Source: CAZAQV01 sp964487255 | GTDB taxonomy: Bacteria; Myxococcota_A; Polyangia; Polyangiales; CAZAQV01 | Length of the DNA: 64,000 bases | Assembly (NCBI GenBank): GCA_964487255.1 | Contig: CAZAQV010000001.1 | Coordinates: 62,001-126,000 of the forward strand | Reading direction: 5' to 3' | Notes under the pieces: model-generated | The model's database searches: none | What the model was told of the DNA's origin: nothing | The model's input: the letters and a program-made list of their open reading frames with translations, nothing else | Shown here: piece after piece, positions 25,013 through 33,600 of the stretch | Layout of the letters: each line of letters begins with the position of its first letter | Numbering within the stretch: position 1 is the stretch's first letter | Position numbers and translations under genes: made by a program

Positions 25013-26185
25013 ATGACGCCCGAAAACACGCAGCACGCCGATCGGCTTCGCAAGGCCGCCGATATCCTCGACCAGACCTTCCTTGGAAAGTCCGAGGTCA
25101 TTCGCCTCATGATGATCGCTGCAGTCGCCGGCGAGCACCTGGTGCTCATCGGTCCGCCCGGAACCGCGAAGAGCGCGTTGATCCGACTGTTCTCTCGTCT
25201 GATCGATGCGAAATACTTCGAGTACTTGCTGACGCGCTTTACGGAGCCCAACGAAATTTTTGGTCCGATCGACATCACCGCGTTTCGCGAGGGCGACTAT
25301 CGGCGGCGGATGGAGGGCATGTTACCCGAAGCCGAGATTGTCTTCCTGGACGAGGTGTTCAAAGCCAATTCGGCGATTCTTAACTCGCTTCTGAGTGTCC
25401 TCAACGAGCGCGTCTATACGGTTGGCTCCATCCGGCATAAGACACCACTCATCTCGGCATTCGCCGCCTCCAACGAAGTGCCAAATGACGACGGGCTATC
25501 CGCGGTATTCGATCGCTTCTTGCTTCGGGTGCATAGCGACAATCTCGCATCGTTTCAGTTTGGCGATTTGCTGGATCGAGGCATCGCGCACGAACTGAAC
25601 AAGATTCGCGGCATGTATGACAGGCTCCAACCAACGCTGAGTGCGGCCCATCTTCACGCGATCCATTCGGGCTTTGACCAGCACATGCACTTTTCGGAGA
25701 ACTTTCTTGCACAGTACAAGGCCCTGGTCTTCCAAATCCGAAGCGAGGGTATTTCGCTGAGTGACCGGCGCGCTATCAAGATGCTCAAGCTCTTCGCAGC
25801 AAGTGCTTTCGTCGACGGACGCCACGAACCGGATCCGAGCGACTTCTTCATTCTTCGTCACGTTTGGAACAACCTCGATCAGCGCGCGTTGCTCGACGGA
25901 CTGGTCGAACCGATCACATCAGCTTGGTACGACTCGCACCCCGAAGCCAAACGCCTAGGCGCTGTGCAGGTTGGTTACGACGCGTTGGTCGCAGAGATCA
26001 ACCGCATTCGCGAGCTGCTGGTCAGTGGGGCTGAACTCAGTGACATTCAACTCTTCTCGCAAATGAAGGCGCTGGGCGACATCAAGGCCGCCTTAGAGCA
26101 AATCGGTGGCCCGCATGTTGACGAGGCGATCGCACGCGTCGACCAACTCCTCAGTCACGTGTTTCAAGGCTCGAGGTTCTCGTGA
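25013..26185 (+). CDS. MoxR/RavA-type AAA+ ATPase
   Basis: A 390-residue protein. Walker A GPPGTAKSAL at ~46-55, Walker B EIVFLDEVFKANSAILN at ~109, sensor 1 ASNEVPNDDGL and the Arg-containing VFDRFLLRV follow. EYLLTRFTEPNEIFGP is very close to the same region in E. coli RavA. A helical C-terminal extension of ~150 residues completes it. MoxR ATPases act with vWA partners as chaperone-like remodelling machines; the vWA gene follows after a 105-base gap holding a hairpin repeat. The ATG is one base after the previous stop. The specific target is unknown. Confidence 0.9.
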   Translation: MTPENTQHADRLRKAADILDQTFLGKSEVIRLMMIAAVAGEHLVLIGPPGTAKSALIRLFSRLIDAKYFEYLLTRFTEPNEIFGPIDITAFREGDYRRRMEGMLPEAEIVFLDEVFKANSAILNSLLSVLNERVYTVGSIRHKTPLISAFAASNEVPNDDGLSAVFDRFLLRVHSDNLASFQFGDLLDRGIAHELNKIRGMYDRLQPTLSAAHLHAIHSGFDQHMHFSENFLAQYKALVFQIRSEGISLSDRRAIKMLKLFAASAFVDGRHEPDPSDFFILRHVWNNLDQRALLDGLVEPITSAWYDSHPEAKRLGAVQVGYDALVAEINRIRELLVSGAELSDIQLFSQMKALGDIKAALEQIGGPHVDEAIARVDQLLSHVFQGSRFS

Positions 26186-26203
26186 TGCAAGCAGGTCAAG
26201 ACC

Positions 26204-26281
26204 GTGATGAGCGGTGTTTCAAGGAGCCGATCTTGCTAGATGCAAGATCGTTGCTACGCAGAAACCCTAGCAAAGAACCGT
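26204..26281 (+). repeat. Hairpin repeat between the MoxR and vWA genes
   Basis: It runs from GTGATGAGCGG to CTAGCAAAGAACCG. The inner stem is a perfect 9 bp, CGATCTTGC-TAGAT-GCAAGATCG (26228-26250), with an outer GTTTC/GAAAC pairing. It aligns along its whole length with the element at 50341-50420, and stem differences between the two are compensated. It lies 18 bases after the MoxR stop and 10 bases before the vWA start. Confidence 0.85.
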
Positions 26282-26290
26282 GAACAGAGC

Positions 26291-27709
26291 ATGGACGAGC
26301 AACTCATCCGCGAAATTCGAGAACTGCGCGTGGCCGCGTTCGCACACCGTGATCCGGCCCTGCTCATGCGTGCCGTACGTTGGCGAAACGAGCTGCGCGC
26401 TTTCGGTAGCCGCGCACCGTTTTGGCTGATCCACGACCTCGGACTGGCGCTGCTACTCGGCGCCGATGGCCTCCCCCCGAGCGCACCTGATCCCTATCTG
26501 TCGCTACTACGTGAAGTCGCACACACCGAGCTCGCACAGAGGCTACGTAGCGCACGTCCGGGGGACGCCCTCATCTGCGTCCTCATCGAGCGTGCATTCG
26601 CGCCCATTCAAGCGAGCTACCAGGGCGCGGTGCCGATGCCCTCGAGCCAGGACATGCCCTACGACCACGCTACGCTCGTGCGAACCATCGGCGTCGGCAA
26701 CGACCTCCGCTCAGCCGAACTGCCGTTTCTGTCCCACTTGTTGAGGGAAAAGGTGCGCCTCTTGCTCGCACTTGAACAGGTCGACCTCGATACGCTCCAG
26801 ATCGTGGGTCTGTTCGGCGGCGAACTAAGAGGTGCCTTCTCCGCCCTCGACTTTATTCAGGTGCTGAGCACGCCCGAAGCGCACGACGTCGTCAACTTCT
26901 CGATGGACCTGCTCCCAAGCATCCTGGAGACGACCCGCGCCAAGGGCCAGCAAACTTTTGGTATGGACGGCTACGCGGGCATTTCACGCCAGGGCTCCTT
27001 GGATTCGCTCTTGCTGAGCGAGCTGGCGCACGACGACCTGCTGTTCGACCTTCGTTTCGCTGAGCAAGAGCTGTTCTATTTCACGCACGAAAAGCACCAG
27101 GAAGAAGAAAGCCACCGCTTTTACATCGCGATCGATGCCAGCGCGTCGATGCGCGGACAACGCGCAACCTTCGCGCGCGGCCTGGCACTCACGCTCGTCA
27201 AGAAAATCTTACTTCAGGGCGAAGAGGTCTACGTACGTTTTTTCGACTCACACCTCTACGAGAGAATGCACGCCAACCCCCGCACCGCCAACTTCGACGT
27301 TGCCTCCTTTTTGGGCTTTCGAGGAGAACACGGTCGCAATTATCCCAAAGTTTTTTCTTTGCTCGCCAGCGACATCGAAAGCCAACGTCGCCTCCAACCG
27401 GGGGGACTCACGGTCTACCTGGTGACGCACGCCGAGTGTCATATTCCACGCGCTACGATTGAACGTCTCCGTGCCCAAGCAAATCTATATGGTGTCTTTA
27501 TACTGCCGAGCTCCGGGGAACTCAGCATCGAGTACGGCGACCTGCTTGACCGTGTGCAGGTCGTTGACAGCAGCGCTCTTCAGAAACCCGAAGAGCGCAA
27601 GGAACGCGCAAAAGCCATCGTCGACGACGCAACAGAGCAACGAGCGTGGCAGCACCTCGACCCGCTCAGCCCAGAGGCCTGGTCGGCCTATCACGGGCTC
27701 GAGGGTTAA
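26291..27709 (+). CDS. von Willebrand factor A domain protein, MoxR partner
   Basis: A 472-residue soluble protein. The start is set at ATG 26291; an upstream in-frame ATG at 26240 lies inside the hairpin repeat and would add 17 repeat-derived residues. The N-terminal ~270 residues are helical. The vWA domain begins near residue 275 with FYIAIDASASMRGQRATFARGLALTL, giving the DxSxS MIDAS motif. The third MIDAS position, usually T-D-G, reads LVTHAEC, so the metal-binding Asp appears replaced by His. The arrangement resembles the ViaA partner of RavA. It is three bases from the TPR/HEAT gene and surely co-expressed with it. Confidence 0.85.
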   Translation: MDEQLIREIRELRVAAFAHRDPALLMRAVRWRNELRAFGSRAPFWLIHDLGLALLLGADGLPPSAPDPYLSLLREVAHTELAQRLRSARPGDALICVLIERAFAPIQASYQGAVPMPSSQDMPYDHATLVRTIGVGNDLRSAELPFLSHLLREKVRLLLALEQVDLDTLQIVGLFGGELRGAFSALDFIQVLSTPEAHDVVNFSMDLLPSILETTRAKGQQTFGMDGYAGISRQGSLDSLLLSELAHDDLLFDLRFAEQELFYFTHEKHQEEESHRFYIAIDASASMRGQRATFARGLALTLVKKILLQGEEVYVRFFDSHLYERMHANPRTANFDVASFLGFRGEHGRNYPKVFSLLASDIESQRRLQPGGLTVYLVTHAECHIPRATIERLRAQANLYGVFILPSSGELSIEYGDLLDRVQVVDSSALQKPEERKERAKAIVDDATEQRAWQHLDPLSPEAWSAYHGLEG

Positions 27710-27712
27710 CGC

Positions 27713-29416
27713 GTGGCCTACGTCGATGCATCGCTCGAACTCCGACGCGCTGAGCAGGCGCTACGCAGCCGTCGACCCGGAGAAGCCCTGGCATCGCTGT
27801 GGCGAGTTTGTAACGCCGACACGGTCGATACGACCCTGCACAAGGACGCGGTACAGATGCTCGGGCGGCTGCTTGAGAACCAATCGGACGAAGCTTCTCA
27901 GCGCGTTGCCGCCCTCGCCTTCATGTTTTGCGGCTCCCATGAGGCCGCCCGGCAGCTCTCGGCAGAGCGCCCTCTTGACCACGCACGCGCGCTCGCTGCA
28001 GCGCGAAACTATGCTGCCGCCGCCCGCGCGTATCACGAACACGGATGGGATGGCCATGCGGCGCTGTGCGCTGAAGATGGCGGAAATCTTGAGGCGGCCG
28101 AATCCCTTTGGTCAGGTTTCCTGGCATCGGGCCGGATCAAAGATCGCACCTACGAGGGCGGTCTCGCTCGCTACAACCGCGCGCGTGTTCTGAGTAAGCT
28201 GGGCATAGCCGACGAAGCGCGACGAGAAGCGATACATGCAATTCAGCTGCTGGAGATGGCCGCGGATGTGTACGAATCTCACGGTGAGCGGGAGCGCGCG
28301 TTCGATTGCTTCGCGATCCTTTTGCAGGTCGGCGAGACGGGCGCCTTCGAGAACCTGGCGGAAGGATACCTCAACAGCATTCGCGTGCTTGCCGCGGACA
28401 ACCTCCAGAACTACGTGGTTCAATATTACGACGATTTTTATCGGAAGGCGACGCAGCGAAACGAGTTTTCCGCGGCCAGCAGTGTGGCCCGAGACGCGGC
28501 GCAGTTTTGCCGTAGCCGTGGACTTCCCTATGCCTCTTTCTATCAACGCGAGGCGGCTCGTTCACACGTGACCCATGCCGAGCATTTGTGGAGCGAGACC
28601 GCCAATGCTCCGCTGGTAGAGAATGCTTACGCCGCCGCCATCGACGACTACTTAGCGCTCGGGTTGTTTACGGAGATCGCGACGATCTATGACCGCCTCA
28701 GCGCCCTGCCTCTTCCTGAACTTCGTAAGGCCCGCTACGCGCGACTCTCGGCTCAGGTATCGCGTGAAACGGACCGACGTCCGCAGTTCATGCCACTACC
28801 CGAACACCTGCGCTCGCAAATGGCGTATCCAGACATCTGGCGAACCGATATCGAGGAGTACGAACTCGAAGGTGACCCGTACCAAGCGATGGTGGCAGTG
28901 CTGCTTGACGAGAACTGGCCGAGCTTTACGCGCACGCGTGCACTCGCCTGCGGACTTTATAGTCTGAGCCCGCAACTTTTCCATACCGATGGGCACCACG
29001 ATGTCGAAATCGCCCGGCTGCTTGGTCGAACGGAGATCTACTCGGCGCTCGCACCACTCGAACGCATGAGCGACCATCCTGACCCGAATGTCCGCACCGC
29101 GGTGATGCACGCAGCGTCCAGTCTGTACTTCAAGCGAACGTTTCGAATTCTCAAACAGGGCGTCCGTGACGCCCATATCGACGTTCGAAAGGCCGCGATC
29201 CAAACCGTTTCGCAATTGTATTTCCCACACGCGCTCGACCCTCTTCAGCAGATCTTCGACGAATCTGATGACGCTTCAGTTCGGCGCGCGGCGCTCTCAT
29301 CGATCGGTCAGATCGGTACGCCAGACGCCGTCAAGACACTCTCGGAAATCGCACGACACGGCACCCGTGTAGAGCGCAGCGATGCCCAGAAGTACCTTCG
29401 CCAGCACCGTCATTGA
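27713..29416 (+). CDS. TPR-like and HEAT-repeat scaffold protein of the MoxR/vWA cassette
   Basis: A 567-residue protein, GTG start three bases after the vWA stop. Residues ~1-350 are a solenoid of TPR-like helix pairs rich in Ala (EQALRSRRPGEALASLW, NYAAAARAYHEHG, LEAAESLW). Residues ~430-565 are HEAT repeats: HPDPNVRTAVMHAASSLY, DAHIDVRKAAIQTVSQLY and DDASVRRAALSSIGQIGTPDA. There is no signal or membrane helix. Such scaffolds commonly bind protein clients, so it may recruit targets to the MoxR-vWA machine; this is inference. The last gene of the cassette ends six bases before the convergent MscS-like gene. Confidence 0.82.
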   Translation: MAYVDASLELRRAEQALRSRRPGEALASLWRVCNADTVDTTLHKDAVQMLGRLLENQSDEASQRVAALAFMFCGSHEAARQLSAERPLDHARALAAARNYAAAARAYHEHGWDGHAALCAEDGGNLEAAESLWSGFLASGRIKDRTYEGGLARYNRARVLSKLGIADEARREAIHAIQLLEMAADVYESHGERERAFDCFAILLQVGETGAFENLAEGYLNSIRVLAADNLQNYVVQYYDDFYRKATQRNEFSAASSVARDAAQFCRSRGLPYASFYQREAARSHVTHAEHLWSETANAPLVENAYAAAIDDYLALGLFTEIATIYDRLSALPLPELRKARYARLSAQVSRETDRRPQFMPLPEHLRSQMAYPDIWRTDIEEYELEGDPYQAMVAVLLDENWPSFTRTRALACGLYSLSPQLFHTDGHHDVEIARLLGRTEIYSALAPLERMSDHPDPNVRTAVMHAASSLYFKRTFRILKQGVRDAHIDVRKAAIQTVSQLYFPHALDPLQQIFDESDDASVRRAALSSIGQIGTPDAVKTLSEIARHGTRVERSDAQKYLRQHRH

Positions 29417-29421
29417 TGTCG

Positions 29422-30666
29422 CTACGACGGGTGCTCGCTCGCTTCGGGCGGCTTGGAAGCCGCCGGCTCACTCGACTTACTAGCCTTGTCTATCGGTGTC
29501 GGCGGTCCGTCTCGAAGGTACTCACGGACGCGTTCTGCCAGATCACTCCGAAACACACGTTCATAATCGTGGCTGATCAGTTCCGTCTCCACGTGCCACA
29601 GGTTTGGGTCTGATTCATCGCGCCATACGTGAACGACCGCGTTGGGGTGGATCCACGCCGACGCGAGCGCGGCATCTTCGATGACACGTTTATCAGGAAC
29701 ATTTAGCGTGAGACTCGCGTGCACGTGTGTTTCCGAGGGTTCGCGAACGCGTGCCGAAAGTAAGCGCCGATTCGGAAGCGCCCACGTGCGGCCGATCGCG
29801 TCCACAACATCTGTCTTGCGGATACCCACTCGAGCCACTCGACCCGTGATCTCGCTGGTCTGAATCATGAGCCGCGGACGCACCTTGCCATCGATCGCGA
29901 TGACGATGCGTGCCACGAGGTCGGTAAGAACGCCACGCACGGTCCAGACCGCGATCAGAAGGCCGCCCAGAACGACCCACTTGAGCTCCGGAAGCCAGCT
30001 CGACGGAACGGCTCGGAGCACAAAAAAGAGCAAGGCCATCAAAAGGGACGCCCGCCACAGTAGTGCCGCGATCGATTGCACACTCGGGAGAAATCCGCTG
30101 TCGGTGAAGCTTGCCTCTCGTTTGCGGAGAGCTTGATCGAGAAGCCACGCCAAAAGCGCAAGTACGAGCCAGCCCCAAAACGCGGCCGGCCCGTGTGTTT
30201 CATCAACGACCACGGAAACCAGATCGCTCAGCTCAGACGCAGCGCCCGGTTCCGGTGCTTTCGAGGACGTCTCTCTCTCAAAAACCAGCGGTGGTGAAGC
30301 TCCTTGGCCAGCCCGCTCTTGAGACTCCGCAGACTCCTTCGCCGACACTTCCTGCTGCTCGACGTCAGACTCATGCCCTTCCGACTTGCTCGACACAAAG
30401 CCGGAGTCGTTTGTCCCCGCATCTCGTGCTCGATCAGGTTGAGCTTCGTCGTGGCCTGTGTCTTCGGTCTGCTTGAGCCGCGCCCGCTGCTCTGGCGGCA
30501 TCCAGGGCCCGGGAATGAAGTCGAGTTCGGCGTCGACGGAGCCATCACTCGGCACACCCGCATCCTCGACCTGAGCGTCCTGCGCTGCGCCATGAGCCGG
30601 GTCGCACACCGCCAGGAGAAGCGTTGCGACCATTGACCATAATCGTGGCTCGAACGAAAATTTCAT
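29422..30666 (-). CDS. MscS-like mechanosensitive channel-family protein
   Basis: A 414-residue protein. ATG 30666 overlaps the stop of the antiporter-ATPase gene by four bases and opens a signal peptide (MVATLLLAVCDPAHGAAQ). Residues ~30-150 are an acidic, Ser/Glu-rich periplasmic linker. Four hydrophobic segments follow between ~165 and 270, then a cytoplasmic MscS beta domain (GRVARVGIRKTDVVDAIGRTWALPNRRLL) and a C-terminal alpha/beta region. The pore-lining helix is divergent from E. coli MscS. The translational coupling to two antiporter-like proteins suggests a joint ion or osmotic function. The C-terminal tail is Ser/Pro-rich. Confidence 0.72.
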   Translation of the reverse strand: MKFSFEPRLWSMVATLLLAVCDPAHGAAQDAQVEDAGVPSDGSVDAELDFIPGPWMPPEQRARLKQTEDTGHDEAQPDRARDAGTNDSGFVSSKSEGHESDVEQQEVSAKESAESQERAGQGASPPLVFERETSSKAPEPGAASELSDLVSVVVDETHGPAAFWGWLVLALLAWLLDQALRKREASFTDSGFLPSVQSIAALLWRASLLMALLFFVLRAVPSSWLPELKWVVLGGLLIAVWTVRGVLTDLVARIVIAIDGKVRPRLMIQTSEITGRVARVGIRKTDVVDAIGRTWALPNRRLLSARVREPSETHVHASLTLNVPDKRVIEDAALASAWIHPNAVVHVWRDESDPNLWHVETELISHDYERVFRSDLAERVREYLRDGPPTPIDKASKSSEPAASKPPEASEHPS

Positions 30667-33600
30667 AGCCAGTTCCGTTCTTCGAAGACACTCACCAAGG
30701 GTCCGCGCAGCGCGAGCGGTATCCGATAGTAGCCCCCGACCGGTTCTAGAAGTCCTCGGTGCACCAGCAATGCAATTTCGGCGTCGGCTTCGTCTTGTGA
30801 AAGACGAAAGAGCGCGCACAGCGTTGGGGTATCGATCCATCCCTGACGCGTGACCTGGAGCAGTCGAAGCAGAAGGCGCTCTTCGAGGCCACGGAGCGCC
30901 GGGATCGGAGATGCTGGGACTTCACCCATCCGTATCAAGTCGTCACTCTCGCTCACGTGTTCGACCGCCAAGAGCCACACGCGCAGCGCATCTCGGATTC
31001 TTCCGCCCGAAAGCCGATAGAGCTGGCGGAAGAAGCCTTCGTATGGGCGACGGATGCGAGCAACCTGCCGGGCAACAAACTGCTCCAATGCGCCCAGTCC
31101 GCCTTCGCGTTCAAATGTAATGCCGTAACCACTGAGGCGATGGCGCGCCATTACAGCCGCCTGAAGCTCGGTCGAAGTCAGCGGTCGAACTTCGATGGTA
31201 AACGCAAATGCATCACGGATCGCGGAAGCCTGGCAAGCGCTACGCCAAACCGGCGAATCGATACTCAACACGAAGCCATTTTTCCCTTCGTTCTCGATCA
31301 CTCGATGCACAAAGCGACGCAACGGTGCAAAGCCGCTCATGTGCCGCGATACCAGCCAGTGAAAGCCTTCGATGGCAACGAGGGCGCCCTCATTGAGCTC
31401 GTTGAACATGGCGTCAATTTCGTCGACGGAGAGTGGCTCTTGGAAGTTCCATCGCTTGACGTGCTTGATCGCACTGCGCCGAAGTAGCGTCTGGACGATC
31501 GCGCCCTTGCCCGTCCCGTCCGGGCCCACCGCAACCACCGTCCGCATCCGACCTTCAACGCGGTCTTGCAGAATCTTTCTTGCGTTTTCGATCATCGCCG
31601 CGTCCTGGGGAAGCACGTCCTGTACTTCGAGTGCATCGGTGGCAAAAAGCCGCCGATACGTCAGTGGAATCTTGGAAGAGACCTCTGGCTCGTAGAAGGC
31701 GAAGTCGTTGACAATAGATTCTGAACGAAGACCCAGGCGTGCACGCCAAGCTTCACGCTCCGCGTCCCCGACGAAGGTCTCAAGCACCCGTTCGAAAGAG
31801 CGTTTGAGTTGTTCGAGGACCAAGCGAATGCCGCGGGCACGTTCACGCAAACCTGCGCCGCCCCGACGCAGAATCTCGACACGAAGCTCGGAGAGCTCAC
31901 CGCGTACAACCTTGCCGCGCAGATCCGAAACCACGCGTCGCGCGGCGGCATCGATGCTCTCCCCGAATTCATCTGCCCACTTTTCGGAGCTGTGGACCAA
32001 GCCTTGAAGGGTCTCATGGCTGCGCTCTAGGTTGTTGAGGAGCAGTTCCTGAACAAGCTTCTCCAGCTCTCCCTCCACGGGCTGCTCGTGCGCCAGGTCG
32101 AGCTCGGTATTCGTCAACTCAAGGTTGAATGCAATGCCGCGACTCTCCTCTTGAACGGAACGTGCAAAGGGACGAACGGCATCGACCTGCTTACGGGTCA
32201 CATCGAGAAGAGCGGGCACGATCGAGCTCTCGACGTGCGTCGCCATGGCCTCACGAAAACGTAAGTCGACCACCGGGACCGGCTCTGGGATGCCCTGCCC
32301 CTCGATACGCAACGCCTTTTGGGGAACCTTGTACCGGTCGGTCAGCTCACGCGAGGCCGCGCGAATCGATTCGAGCAACGGACCAATGACGTGCTCGTCG
32401 GATAGGTCGTCGAACAGCCGGCCGACTTGGGCAGCGGTTTCTAGAGCAACCTTTTCGAGCGGTTGGCCGACTTGGTGTAGCGTCGCCGCCAACTCTCCAG
32501 CCGTCGTCTCCGTCTCCCCTGCCTCTTCGAGAGCATCTTCGATGGCCGAGAGAGCCTCCTCAAGTGCTGCATCGAAACGCTCAACTTGGACATAACTTCG
32601 CCCTCGCAAACCTTTGACCAGCTCGCGGTCGCGCGCCGCCATCAGTCGCGACAGCGTCGACTCGAAGCCGACAAGCTCGAACTCGAGTGCGAGTTGACTG
32701 TAGCCGGCCGCTAACGATCGTCGAACCGCCGGTAGGTCGGTCTCTTGTCGGTGAATGGCCTCGAGGCGACCGCGGTGAACTCGCGAGTTGCGCCTGTCCG
32801 ACCCGGATAGGTCCGGTGTCCCCGCGGACTCGAGGTCATTGTAGAGTTCACCAAGCCGCCGGCCACACGCATGGGAGAGGGAATCAGCCGCTGCATCCGC
32901 CAGGTGTTCGAACTCGGTCTGAATCTCGTCAAAGGCTGCTTCGACGGCATCCTTCTTCACTCGCAGGAACTGCTCGTAGTCGATCTCTTCGCCATCGTCG
33001 ATCTTTTGCGGTTCGCGCAGGATAAGCTCAAGCAACCTTCGCAAGCGCAGCGTCACTCGTTGGTCGGCCTGAACGAGCGCGCCTAGGGTCGGCTCGAGTT
33101 CGGCGGGCAGCAAATACGAAAGGTGATACTGCGCAAGACTTCGCACGCTGATTCGCCGGCGAAGATATTCACGCCCAAACAAGCGCACGATACCCGCGCG
33201 TGTTCGCAGCCAGGCGCGCCGTAATCCAGTGATCGCCCCTTCACCCGGCAAGCCCCGATAACTAGCTGGTTCAACGCGAAAGAGCGCGCTGATCGGAAGC
33301 CCGCCACACAGCTTGTCGATGGCCTCAATGAAGGCGCGCGGTTTCCACCCGGTGTGTGCTGTTCGCGTCGCTCGATTGATCACCCGAGAGCGCCAGGACG
33401 AGGCGACTGCGACGCGTTCGTCCGCGAAGGCCTCCGAAAAACTGGACGCGCTGGCATCCTCCTCGGACTCTGTGCGCGCTTCGCGTAGGGCCACGGATAG
33501 GCGTCGATTGTGTCGCAAGAACTCGCGCCGCAGATCGGCAAGGAAGTCCATTCCCGATTGGCGAAAACGCCGGATCGAGCCCTGCTGGACACCCTCGACG

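Noticed and set aside
26240..26290. Earlier vWA start at ATG 26240
   Set aside because: It would translate the hairpin repeat; ATG 26291 begins the helical domain directly. A repeat-derived N-terminus cannot be excluded.
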